64,000 nt of DNA from Thermoflexales bacterium. Lineage in GTDB: Bacteria; Chloroflexota; Anaerolineae; J036; Brachytrichaceae. How positions within the stretch are numbered: the stretch's first letter is position 1; every line of letters begins with the position of its first letter. The position numbers and the translations under genes were made by a program. This document shows positions 33,975 through 42,622 of this stretch, piece by piece. The notes below the pieces were generated by a model that ran no database searches, had not been told where the DNA came from, and saw only the letters and a list, made by a program, of their open reading frames with translations. Location: the NCBI GenBank assembly GCA_025056965.1, contig JANWVF010000036.1:1-64000 (forward strand), in the 5' to 3' direction.

Positions 33975-35372
33975 ATGAAGATGTATCCTGACGTGCGCGA
34001 TTCGATCGTGGACACGATCGGGCGTACGCCGCTTGTGCGACTGCGCAAGGTGACCCGCGGCGTCGCGCCGGACGTGCTGGCGAAAGTGGAGTACTTCAAC
34101 CCCGGCGGAAGCGTGAAGGATCGCATCGGCATCGCGATCATCGAGGACGCCGAGCGAACGGGCAAACTCAAACCAGGCGGCACGATCGTGGAGGCTACCA
34201 GCGGCAACACCGGCGTTGGCCTTGCCATCGCGGCAGCCGTGAAAGGCTACAAGTGCATCTTCGTCATGCCCGACAAGATGAGCGATGAAAAGATCCGCAC
34301 GTTGCGCGCCTATGGTGCTAAAGTAGTGATCACCCCAACGGCAGTGGACAAAGATGATCCCCGCAGCTATTACAAGGTAGCCGAGCGATTGGTGCGCGAG
34401 ACACCGAATGCCATCCTCGGCAACCAGTATCACAACCCGGCCAACCCGGCCATTCATTACGCCACAACCGGCCCGGAGATTTGGGAGCAGACTGGCGGCC
34501 AGATTGACGCCTTCGTTGCCGGCATGGGCACCGGTGGCACGATCACTGGCGTCGCGCGTTACCTGCGAGAGCGCAAGCCGGATGTCAAGATCGTCGGCGT
34601 AGACGTAGCCGGCTCGCTGCTGCTCGACACGTGGAAGCAGGGCAAAGTGCCCGAACATCCCGTCCTCAAGACCTATAAGCTCGAAGGCATCGGCGAAGAC
34701 TTCATCCCCAGCACGCTCGACCTGAGCGTGTGCGATTTGGTGGTGCAGGTGAACGACCGAGAATCGTTCTTGATGGCGCGGCGCATCGTGCGCGAGGAGG
34801 GCATCTTCGTCGGCGGCTCGTGCGGCGCCGCAGTGGCCGGCGCGTTAAAAGCTATCCCACAGCTCGGCCTGACCGCCGATCACACCGTGGTGGTGCTGTT
34901 GCCGGACAACGGCGCGCGCTACCTCAGCAAGTTCTTCGATGACAACTGGATGCGCGAGAACGGCTTCTTGAACACCGACTGGAACCAGGGCACGGTCGGC
35001 GACTTCATCCAGGCTAGTCCACTGCGGCCGGTCGTCACGGCTCATCGCGACGAAACCTTGAGCGCGGTCATCAAGCGCATGAAGCAGCACGATTTCTCGC
35101 AATTGCCGGTCGTCAACGGCGATGGGAAGCTCCAGGGCATAGTGAGTGAGAGCGACATCCTGAGCTACATGCTGGATCACTCGCATGTATCCTTCAATGA
35201 GGTGACGATCGCTCCGCTGATCCGCGAGGCGGCAACCGTGGATGAGAGCACGCCGCTAAACACGCTCAGCGACGTGTTGCAAAAAGCCAAAGCAGCCGTG
35301 CTGGTGGATGATCAGCACCACGTGAACGGAGTGATCACTATGATGGACGTAATTGACTTTTTGGCCGCGTAA
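33975..35372 (+). CDS. Cystathionine beta-synthase with CBS-domain pair
   Basis: 465 residues. The N-terminal PLP fold II domain has NPGGSVKDR (Schiff-base Lys48) and EATSGNTG (73-80); GMGTGGTITGVARYL binds the PLP phosphate. Residues about 335-465 form two CBS domains, as in cystathionine beta-synthase rather than cysteine synthase. It condenses serine and homocysteine, the first step of reverse transsulfuration; a gamma-lyase-type partner lies at 56732. The CBS pair may bind adenosyl ligands. A TAGAAT box lies 7 nt before the ATG. Confidence 0.92.
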   Translation: MKMYPDVRDSIVDTIGRTPLVRLRKVTRGVAPDVLAKVEYFNPGGSVKDRIGIAIIEDAERTGKLKPGGTIVEATSGNTGVGLAIAAAVKGYKCIFVMPDKMSDEKIRTLRAYGAKVVITPTAVDKDDPRSYYKVAERLVRETPNAILGNQYHNPANPAIHYATTGPEIWEQTGGQIDAFVAGMGTGGTITGVARYLRERKPDVKIVGVDVAGSLLLDTWKQGKVPEHPVLKTYKLEGIGEDFIPSTLDLSVCDLVVQVNDRESFLMARRIVREEGIFVGGSCGAAVAGALKAIPQLGLTADHTVVVLLPDNGARYLSKFFDDNWMRENGFLNTDWNQGTVGDFIQASPLRPVVTAHRDETLSAVIKRMKQHDFSQLPVVNGDGKLQGIVSESDILSYMLDHSHVSFNEVTIAPLIREAATVDESTPLNTLSDVLQKAKAAVLVDDQHHVNGVITMMDVIDFLAA

Positions 35373-35432
35373 GAGCATCGGTAGCTAGAGTTTGCAAGCT
35401 CAAGGCGCTGCGCCGAAAAGCTCGAATTCACG

Positions 35433-35915
35433 ATGAACGCTGTTGCCGCCAGTGAATCATTTGCCATCACGTCGGCCGGATTGCTCGACCTATGGGCGAT
35501 TTGGCGCGTGGGGCGCGCTGCGTTCGGCAGCGATGCCTATGACATGCTCACGCTGCTCGGCACGATGCTCACGCCGCGCATTGTGTGTCTGAAGGCAACA
35601 TCCAATCGGCGCGTGATCGGCTTCGTCGCCAGCGAGATCAATGCTCGCGAGGGATGTGGTTGGATCGTCATGATCGCCGTGCATCCCGATTCACAAGGGC
35701 GCGGCATTGGCACGGCGCTGTTGCATGCAGCGGAATGCGCGCTCGGCGCGGAGCGGATCCGGCTGACCGTGCGGCGCAGCAACGTGCGCGCCATCGGGCT
35801 ATACGAGCGTTGTGGTTATGTCTGGGTGAATACCTTTCGCCGATACTACCATGACGGTGAAGACGGCTTGGTGATGGAAAAGCAGCTAGGCCACGCGCGA
35901 AACGGAAGATCGTGA
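35433..35915 (+). CDS. GNAT family N-acetyltransferase (RimI-like)
   Basis: 160 residues. The acetyl-CoA loop HPDSQGRGIGTALL matches the GNAT motif A (Q/R-x-x-G-x-G/A), and GLYERCGYVWVNTFRRYY matches the C-terminal motif B of RimI-type enzymes. It acetylates an amine; the target is unknown. It lies 60 bp after cbs on the same strand and may be read through from it. Its last 30 bp overlap the convergent STAND regulator gene. Confidence 0.85.
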   Translation: MNAVAASESFAITSAGLLDLWAIWRVGRAAFGSDAYDMLTLLGTMLTPRIVCLKATSNRRVIGFVASEINAREGCGWIVMIAVHPDSQGRGIGTALLHAAECALGAERIRLTVRRSNVRAIGLYERCGYVWVNTFRRYYHDGEDGLVMEKQLGHARNGRS

Positions 35916-37370
35916 CGGCTGCTTCTTGCGCTCACTTTTGGTAGTCGTGGCGCGCGGCTGCGTTTGTTGCGGAGACGCGTGTTGCGGAGACGCGAACGGC
36001 AGATAGGCGAGATAGCGCTGATATACCGTATCGAATTCGCCGGCCTCGACCAGCTTCTCATGCGCATATTGTCGAATTGTATTGGACAAGCTGTAGTGCG
36101 GCTGCGCCCCGCGTTCGTCCACGATCACCAACGACTTGTTCACCAGGTTCGTGAGTAGGTCGAGCACATCTTCTCGACGCAACACCACCGATGCCTCTGC
36201 TTCATTCTCCGGCTGCCAGGCGCACACGGCTTCGGCCAATTCCAACGTCCAGTCGGCCGGGAAAATGGAGAGGCGGCGCAGCATTGCGCGTTCAGCCTCG
36301 GAAAGCAAATCGTAGCTCCAATCTATCATCGTGCGCAGCGTTTGCTGTTTGGGCGGCGCCAATCGGTTGCCGCCGGTGAGCAGGCCGAAGCGGTCGTCCA
36401 GTCGCGCCGCGATCTGCGCGAGCGAAAGCACTCGCAGTCGCGCCGCCGCAAGCTCGATGGCCAACGGTAAGCCATCGAGCTGCTGACACACCTGCACGAG
36501 TAGTGCTTGGTCATCAGGAGCGAGCGTGAAATCCGGGCGGACGGCTTTCGCCCGCTCAACGAACAGCTGCATCGCCTCGTCGCAGCGCATCGGCGGCACC
36601 TGCCAAATCACCTCGCCGGGCACATTCAACGGCTCGCGACTGGTAGCAAGCACAGTCAGGTTCGGGCACATTTGCACCAAACGAATGGCCAGGGTTGCGC
36701 ACGCAGCAATTAGGTGCTCGCACGTGTCCAGCACGATCATCGCACGACCGTCCAACAAACGGTCGCGTAGCGATTCAACGGTGACCGGATCGGGCACTGC
36801 CATGCCGATTGCAGCCGCTACGGCGCTTGGCACCTGCGCGCCATCCTGAACCGATGCCAGCGGCACAATCCATACGCCGTCGGGATAGAGCGGCAGGACC
36901 TCAGAAGCAACTTGCACAGCCAGGCGCGTCTTGCCTACGCCACCCGGACCGGTTAGCGTCAACAGGCGTGTCCCACTAAGCAACTGCTTGATCTCGGCAA
37001 TCTCCTCAGCGCGGCCGACGAAGCTGGTCAGCTGGGTGCGCAAGTTAGTCGGCGGTGCGTTCTTGATGGACGATGCGCCAGCTCGATGGGAGTAGCGCAT
37101 TCCGCGCGCCGCTTCGGCCAGCCGAATCAGCTGCTGCGCCGCCTCGGGATCGTCCTTCAGCCCCAGGGCTTCGACGAATTGGGCGCTAACCACAGCCGGG
37201 TCGGGCATGCGCTGATTATTCTCTAGTCGCGCGATGTGCGCTTCAGAATAACCGACGGCAGTGCCCAGCTCTCGCTGAGTCAACCGAGCGCGGCGGCGCA
37301 GATATCGTAGATATTCGCCGAACGTGGTGAGCAGGGCAGGGGACGGTGCTTCCGTCATGCGTGTTGGCAT
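35886..37370 (-). CDS. XRE-type HTH / NB-ARC (STAND) ATPase regulator
   Basis: 494 residues from ATG 37370 (ATG 37358 is also possible). An N-terminal Cro/CI HTH (about 12-65: LTQRELGTAVGYSEAHIARLE) is followed by a STAND ATPase with P-loop GPGGVGKT, Walker B MIVLDTCEHL and the LPLAIELAAARL helix. Relatives generally continue with TPR or other sensor repeats; this one ends soon after the winged-helix part with a Lys/Ser/Gln-rich tail. It looks like a signal-switch regulator missing its sensor domain. An in-frame 15-bp duplication lies in the tail. Confidence 0.82.
   Translation of the reverse strand: MPTRMTEAPSPALLTTFGEYLRYLRRRARLTQRELGTAVGYSEAHIARLENNQRMPDPAVVSAQFVEALGLKDDPEAAQQLIRLAEAARGMRYSHRAGASSIKNAPPTNLRTQLTSFVGRAEEIAEIKQLLSGTRLLTLTGPGGVGKTRLAVQVASEVLPLYPDGVWIVPLASVQDGAQVPSAVAAAIGMAVPDPVTVESLRDRLLDGRAMIVLDTCEHLIAACATLAIRLVQMCPNLTVLATSREPLNVPGEVIWQVPPMRCDEAMQLFVERAKAVRPDFTLAPDDQALLVQVCQQLDGLPLAIELAAARLRVLSLAQIAARLDDRFGLLTGGNRLAPPKQQTLRTMIDWSYDLLSEAERAMLRRLSIFPADWTLELAEAVCAWQPENEAEASVVLRREDVLDLLTNLVNKSLVIVDERGAQPHYSLSNTIRQYAHEKLVEAGEFDTVYQRYLAYLPFASPQHASPQQTQPRATTTKSERKKQPSRSSVSRVA
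35965..35994. repeat. 15-bp tandem duplication, in frame
   Basis: Two perfect copies of a 15-bp unit (35965-35979 and 35980-35994) give the repeated residues ASPQ in the C-terminal tail of the STAND regulator. Confidence 0.8.
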
Positions 37371-37628
37371 GGTGAACGAAGCATTGCTTGTTCTACATTC
37401 TACTGCCACCCCGTGAAGATTCTGTGAATCTCCCCTTTTAGAGAATCGCACTGCTCTTTGATTGTCAAGATTTAAGATGCCATCATCAGCTTATGTCATC
37501 CGCGATGACAACCCACAAATCTGCGTTACACTCGCATTTATTGAGAAGATACTTGGGGTATGCACAACTCTGGCTCTCAGGATATACTAACAGTCCGATA
37601 TATCGAGTGCTGTCGAGAGGAGTCTGGG

Positions 37629-38471
37629 ATGCATTATCTAGCTGAGACCAAAAGAGAGAGAAAGTTAACCCTATTGCTGATCGGCGCAAGCGAGTTCGCT
37701 AAGCGAATCGGCAACTTGATCGAGCAACATGAATACTCCGTCGCGCAAGCCTCAAGTGCGCGCGACGCAGTATCGCACATTAGCCGCGGCAGGATCGGCC
37801 TTGTGTTGCTCGACCTGACCGAGGGCCGTGCTTCACTCGAGCTAGCCGACACCTTGCTCGGGCTGCCGTCCTGTCCGCCGATCGTCGTCCTAGATAGCGA
37901 ACCATCCACGGAACGCTTGCTCGCTGCGATGCGCATTGGCATAACTGACTGCCTGTTCGTCTCGGAGGGCGACCATCGTATCTCCGAGAGATTGAAAGAA
38001 CACCTCGATAAAGCCCAAGCCAGAGCGCATATTCACTCTTCTCATGCCTCGGAGGCGTCAAAGACAACAAATGGCAGAGTCGAGTCGCATAATAATGGCA
38101 CGGCGCATGGCCTCGCCGGTTTGGATCTGAATGCCGCGCGCCGCATCCTCACAATTGAAAATGTGCCGATTATGCTCTCCTCAATTGAGCTGAGCTTGAT
38201 CGAGCTGCTCATGCAACGTGCTCCGGGTGGAGCGACTTACGAGGAGATGGCGCGCGTGGCCTTCCCCACTACTAAAGATATCGAGCACGCCCTGCGGCTG
38301 CTGCGCCCGCACATTGCGCGCCTGCGCCGCAAGTTTGAATCGGTTCACAACGCGCGTTGGCGGATCGTCAACATGCGCAGACAAGGTTATGCACTGCGGC
38401 GCATCGGCGCGCCAATAGCCCCCGTAGACCCTGTCACGACGCAGCAGGTTCAGATCACACATTCAACTTAA
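37629..38471 (+). CDS. Atypical response-regulator-like winged-helix protein
   Basis: 280 residues from ATG 37629, which has GGAG nine bases upstream. Residues 12-130 look like a receiver: D62 in LVLLDLTEG is kept, but the acidic pair of the N-terminal strand is replaced (LLLIGASEF) and no K-P motif is seen. After a polar linker, residues about 165-265 form an OmpR-like winged helix (SSIELSLIELLMQRAPGG, then ARLRRKFE). It may work without classical phosphorylation. The partner is unknown; it is divergent from the STAND regulator and convergent with DUF58. Confidence 0.75.
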   Translation: MHYLAETKRERKLTLLLIGASEFAKRIGNLIEQHEYSVAQASSARDAVSHISRGRIGLVLLDLTEGRASLELADTLLGLPSCPPIVVLDSEPSTERLLAAMRIGITDCLFVSEGDHRISERLKEHLDKAQARAHIHSSHASEASKTTNGRVESHNNGTAHGLAGLDLNAARRILTIENVPIMLSSIELSLIELLMQRAPGGATYEEMARVAFPTTKDIEHALRLLRPHIARLRRKFESVHNARWRIVNMRRQGYALRRIGAPIAPVDPVTTQQVQITHST

Positions 38472-39763
38472 CCGGCGGGCGATCGGGGCGAGGCAAGCAC
38501 TACTTCCGCCCTAATCGCTTGCGCAAGAGAAGCGCCACAGCGCACGACGCGCACAACCGCACCGGCGTTGGCCAATGCAGCAATTACATCGTCACTAGGT
38601 TGCTCGGCTCCAAACGAGCGACCATCTAGCACGATGGCAACCACATGGATGCCATTGTGAACAATTTCTTGTACGGCCAGAGCCCAAGCCGGATCTGGCC
38701 AAGCCGAGATGGCGATCAGCGTCGCTCCGCGTGTGAGTAGCACCGACTCTGTAGCTAAGACGCGGTCGAACGGGATTGCGCCGTGCGCGCGTATCACGGC
38801 AAGCGTCTCCAGAATCTTAGTGAGCTGACGCTCGCCGCGCTCACCTGGAATGACCTCGCGATGTGCGCCGTGAGCGATGAGGCCGACGACGCGCCCCTGG
38901 CGCAGGAAGTGCTTGGCGACGGATGCAGCGATCGAAACGGCGTACTCCTCGCTCCGTGGAGGCAGCCAAAACGTCACTTCATCGCCCGCGGCTGGTGAGG
39001 GATGCTCCGTCGGTGTATAGACGATGTCATCTTCTATCGGCCCGAAATGCGCGGCGCTGAATAAGTCCAGCGCGACCCATATATCCGCAATCGGATCAAG
39101 CTCGAACTCTTTGACGATGAGCCGCTGGCGTCGCACGCTGGTAGGCCAGTGAATGCGGTTGATGCTGTCGCCCACCATATAGTCGCGCACGCCGGCAGCG
39201 TTCGTGGTCACGTGGTGCGTGCGTCGGCGCAACGCATCGCCGCCGGTTAGAAAGGTTGCCGGCAGCGGGAAGTCCAAAAGGTCAACGGTGGCCGGGTAGA
39301 CCAGGATGGTGTGGACGATGCTGAGCCGGCGCTGCATTTGATAAATACCCAGCGGATCGCCGCTGCACACGGTTAGCGGACCGAGGGTGTAACGTCCGCG
39401 CTGCACACAGTGCGTCTTCACCCGCCAGCCGCGCCACTGTCGGCCGCCGACGAGGCTGACCACACGGCTGGCGTAGTGCCCCGGCAGAGTGGAATAGTCG
39501 CGCACCTCTACCCACAGCTTGGGGATGCGGCTGAGGTTGGTCAGCTTGAACTCTTCTTCCAGCACTTCCCCGACTTGCGCGACACGGGTGAACGTACGGC
39601 GAGTGATGCGCAGCCAGTTTACGCCCAGCCACGCCCATACGACCGGGATGACGATCAGCATGAAGAGCGTGCCGGCAAAAGTCCACCATAAGCTGCGCCC
39701 GGTGCTCAGCGCGCCGACGAGCGCGATCAAGAGGAGTCCCCAGATGACGCGGTAGCGGGTCAT
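38468..39763 (-). CDS. DUF58 protein (membrane-anchored)
   Basis: 431 residues. Two membrane helices at the N-terminus (about 5-50) are followed by a beta-rich region and the DUF58 core ([28 protein letters not shown]), which leads into a vWA-like fold. DUF58 proteins act with MoxR ATPases. The start overlaps the stop of the upstream moxR gene as ATGA. Its stop overlaps the stop of the convergent regulator. Confidence 0.88.
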   Translation of the reverse strand: MTRYRVIWGLLLIALVGALSTGRSLWWTFAGTLFMLIVIPVVWAWLGVNWLRITRRTFTRVAQVGEVLEEEFKLTNLSRIPKLWVEVRDYSTLPGHYASRVVSLVGGRQWRGWRVKTHCVQRGRYTLGPLTVCSGDPLGIYQMQRRLSIVHTILVYPATVDLLDFPLPATFLTGGDALRRRTHHVTTNAAGVRDYMVGDSINRIHWPTSVRRQRLIVKEFELDPIADIWVALDLFSAAHFGPIEDDIVYTPTEHPSPAAGDEVTFWLPPRSEEYAVSIAASVAKHFLRQGRVVGLIAHGAHREVIPGERGERQLTKILETLAVIRAHGAIPFDRVLATESVLLTRGATLIAISAWPDPAWALAVQEIVHNGIHVVAIVLDGRSFGAEQPSDDVIAALANAGAVVRVVRCGASLAQAIRAEVVLASPRSPAG

Positions 39764-40710
39764 TTCACGCGAGCGCCCGGCACCGGCGTGACGCGCAGGA
39801 GTTCATCGAGGATCTCGGCCGAGGTGATGCCTTTGATGCGGGCAGCCGGGCTGATGATGATGCGGTGGCCGAGCGTGGCCGGCGCCAGTGCTTTCACGTC
39901 GTCGGGGATCACATAATCCCGGCCATGCACTGCTGCGCGCGCCTGGGCGGTGCGAAACAACGTCCATGCGCCGCGCGGACTGGCGCCGAGATACACGTCG
40001 GGATGCGTGCGCGTAGCGTCTACTAACTGGACGATGTACTGCTTGACCAGCCGATCGCAATAGACTGACTTAAGCAGCTCCTGCGTCTCCACAAGCTCCG
40101 CAGCGTCCGTGATCTGGCTTAGGCTCTCGATGGGATGAGCAAACTGCTGGGCGTCGAGGATCGCCATCTGTTGCTCCGGCGTGGGATAGCCGAGCGAGAC
40201 GCGCATGAGAAAGCGATCGAGCTGAGCTTCGGGCAGCGGGAAGGTGCCTTCGTATTCGATCGGATTCTGCGTAGCCAGCACCAGAAAGGGTGGATGGAGC
40301 TCGTGCGTGACGCCGTCCACCGTCACTTGCCGTTCCTCCATCGCTTCCAGCAGGGCGGCCTGTGTTTTGGGCGTGGCGCGGTTGATCTCGTCGGCCAGCA
40401 CGATCTGCGCCATGATCGGCCCGGGACGGAACTCGAACTCGCCGGTCTTTTGGTTGTAGATCGAGGTGCCCGTTACGTCCGACGGCAGCATGTCAGGGGT
40501 AAATTGGATGCGCTTGAACACGCCGCCGATTGAACGTGCCAGGGCCTTGGCCAGCATCGTCTTACCAACGCCCGGCACGTCCTCGATCAACAGATGACCC
40601 TGGCAAAGCAAGCAGATCGCCGTCAGTTCGATTACGTCGCGCTTGCCGAAGATGACCCGCTCGACGTTATCTATTAACTTCGCGGCCAGGTCGCGGACGG
40701 CTCGCATCAC
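39760..40710 (-). CDS. MoxR-family AAA+ ATPase (copy 1)
   Basis: 316 residues. Walker [10 protein letters not shown], Walker [23 protein letters not shown] and sensor 1 [12 protein letters not shown] are canonical. MoxR ATPases are chaperones that insert cofactors or activate vWA-domain partners. It is coupled to the DUF58 gene by ATGA and begins one base after the tpx stop. It starts with GTG-ATG; either codon could be used. This module lacks vWA genes, unlike the copy at 52641. Confidence 0.92.
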   Translation of the reverse strand: MMRAVRDLAAKLIDNVERVIFGKRDVIELTAICLLCQGHLLIEDVPGVGKTMLAKALARSIGGVFKRIQFTPDMLPSDVTGTSIYNQKTGEFEFRPGPIMAQIVLADEINRATPKTQAALLEAMEERQVTVDGVTHELHPPFLVLATQNPIEYEGTFPLPEAQLDRFLMRVSLGYPTPEQQMAILDAQQFAHPIESLSQITDAAELVETQELLKSVYCDRLVKQYIVQLVDATRTHPDVYLGASPRGAWTLFRTAQARAAVHGRDYVIPDDVKALAPATLGHRIIISPAARIKGITSAEILDELLRVTPVPGARVK

Positions 40711-40711
40711 G

Positions 40712-41239
40712 CTAGATGAGCTTCTTTACGGCTTCGATGGCAGCATCGTAGTCGGGATGCTGAGCAATCTCCGGCACATACTCGGCGTAGGTCACCGTGT
40801 CATCTTTGTCCACGACGAAGATGGCGCGTTGCTCGATGCGCATTTCCTTGACGTGTGTGCCGGCCGCGTCACCGAATGCCATGTCCTTGTGGTCGGAGAG
40901 CACAGTGATGTTCTTCACCTCGGCATCATTCATCCAGCGGCGCTGCGCCCAGGGCAGGTCGGCGCTGATGGTGATGACTTTCACCTTATCGCCGAATTGC
41001 TCTGCTTCCTCGTTGAAGCGCTTGGTTTGCGCATCGCAGATGCCCGTATCCAGCGACGGCACCACGCTGATGAGCCGGACGCTGCCGCGCATGGTGCTCA
41101 GGTCTACCGGGCTCCAGTCGGTCGCCGTCAGGGTGACGGCCGGGAATTTGTCGCCGGGCTTCAGCTTCGGGCCGATGACGGTGAGCGGTTGGCCCTTGAG
41201 CGTCAGTTCGCCAGTTCGTTCAATGTGTTGATGCGACAT
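40712..41239 (-). CDS. tpx: Thiol peroxidase Tpx, single-cysteine form
   Basis: 175 residues. [12 protein letters not shown] holds the peroxidatic Cys68 of the atypical 2-Cys peroxiredoxin family. The protein has no other cysteine: the position of the E. coli resolving cysteine (in RFCGAEGL) reads RRWMNDAEV. It therefore needs an external thiol, perhaps a thioredoxin. It reduces H2O2 and alkyl hydroperoxides. It is the first gene of a tpx-moxR-DUF58 run. Confidence 0.92.
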   Translation of the reverse strand: MSHQHIERTGELTLKGQPLTVIGPKLKPGDKFPAVTLTATDWSPVDLSTMRGSVRLISVVPSLDTGICDAQTKRFNEEAEQFGDKVKVITISADLPWAQRRWMNDAEVKNITVLSDHKDMAFGDAAGTHVKEMRIEQRAIFVVDKDDTVTYAEYVPEIAQHPDYDAAIEAVKKLI

Positions 41240-41341
41240 CTCGGTTCAACTCCATGAGCGTTTTAAGGTCTGAATGCGCGCGCAATATACCATGTAGACG
41301 TGATCGTTCGGTAAAGATCGCGTCCGGATGCCAATTTCTGC

Positions 41342-41347
41342 TAGAGT
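41342..41347 (+). promoter_or_regulatory. -10 box TAGAGT, leaderless-type (kynU)
   Basis: TAGAGT with a 9-nt gap to ATG 41357; no convincing SD. Confidence 0.45.
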
Positions 41348-41356
41348 AAGGGCGTT

Positions 41357-42610
41357 ATGGCGCCTGCTCACCTGCCCACCTCACGCGCAGCGGCGGCTGC
41401 CTTGGACGTGCATGACCCCCTGGCTAGTTTTCGCGCTCGTTTCTACCTGCCGGAAGGCGTGATCTATCTTGATGGCAACTCGCTCGGTCCATTACCCGGC
41501 GCGGCGCGCCAACGGCTGGCGCAGGTGGTCGAGGCGGAATGGGGCGAGGGACTGATCCGCAGCTGGAACGCAGCCGGTTGGATCGAGCTACCGCGTCGAA
41601 TCGGTGACAAGCTCGCCCGCTTGATCGGCGCGCAGCCGGGCGAAGTGATCGTGGCCGATTCCACCTCGATCAACCTCTTCAAAGTCCTGGCCGGCGCGCT
41701 GGCGCTGCGGCCGGGCCGTCGCCGCATCGTATCCGAACGCGATAACTTCCCCACTGACCTCTACATGGCGCAGGGATTGATCGAACTCATCGGGGGTGGG
41801 CATGAGTTACGCTTGGTTGAGGCGGACGAGATCGGCGACGCGATGGATGAAGACACGGCCGTTGTGATGCTCACCCACGTGAACTACCGCGACGGCCGGA
41901 TGCACGACATGGCCGCCGTCACGCGACGCGCCCACGCCTGCGGGGCGTTGGTGATCTGGGATTTAGCACACTCGGCAGGCGCAGTGCCGGTGAACCTGAA
42001 CGGCGCGCAGGCTGACTTCGCCGTGGGCTGCGGCTACAAGTATTTGAACGGCGGGCCGGGCGCACCGGCATTCGTCTTCGTCGCGCGGCGACATCAAGCC
42101 GACTTCCGCCAACCGTTGGCCGGCTGGCTGGGACATGCGCAGCCCTTCGCCTTCGAGACGGACTATCGGCCCGCCGAGGGCATCGCCCGCGCGCTATGCG
42201 GCACGCCCCCCATCCTCAGCTTAGCCGCGCTGGAATGCGGCGTGGACATCGCACTGGAAGCCCCTATGTCGGCCGTGCGCGCCAAATCGCTGGCGTTGAC
42301 CGACTTATTCATCGCCCTGGTCGAACAACGCTGCGCGTCGCATGGTCTGCGCCTGGTCACACCGCGCGAACCCGACCGGCGCGGCAGCCAGGTGTGCTTC
42401 GCACATCCAAACGCCTTCCCTATCATGCAGGCGCTGATTGCGCGCGGGGTGATCGGTGACTTTCGCGCACCGGACATCCTGCGCTTTGGCTTCGCGCCGC
42501 TCTTCGTGCGCTACGTGGATGCTTGGGACGCCGCGCATATCCTGGCTGATGTGCTCGATGCGCGCGCCTGGGATCGCCCGGAGTTCCACCGGCGGGCGAA
42601 GGTGACGTGA
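41357..42610 (+). CDS. kynU: Kynureninase
   Basis: 417 residues of PLP fold type [13 protein letters not shown] is the kynureninase N-terminal signature, [14 protein letters not shown] carries the PLP Asp, and [16 protein letters not shown] holds the Schiff-base Lys. It cleaves kynurenine to anthranilate, or 3-hydroxykynurenine to 3-hydroxyanthranilate, in tryptophan breakdown or NAD synthesis. No kynA, kynB or nad genes adjoin, so which role applies is open. It is convergent with uvrA, 12 bp apart. Confidence 0.92.
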   Translation: MAPAHLPTSRAAAAALDVHDPLASFRARFYLPEGVIYLDGNSLGPLPGAARQRLAQVVEAEWGEGLIRSWNAAGWIELPRRIGDKLARLIGAQPGEVIVADSTSINLFKVLAGALALRPGRRRIVSERDNFPTDLYMAQGLIELIGGGHELRLVEADEIGDAMDEDTAVVMLTHVNYRDGRMHDMAAVTRRAHACGALVIWDLAHSAGAVPVNLNGAQADFAVGCGYKYLNGGPGAPAFVFVARRHQADFRQPLAGWLGHAQPFAFETDYRPAEGIARALCGTPPILSLAALECGVDIALEAPMSAVRAKSLALTDLFIALVEQRCASHGLRLVTPREPDRRGSQVCFAHPNAFPIMQALIARGVIGDFRAPDILRFGFAPLFVRYVDAWDAAHILADVLDARAWDRPEFHRRAKVT

Positions 42611-42622
42611 GATTCGGACGCT

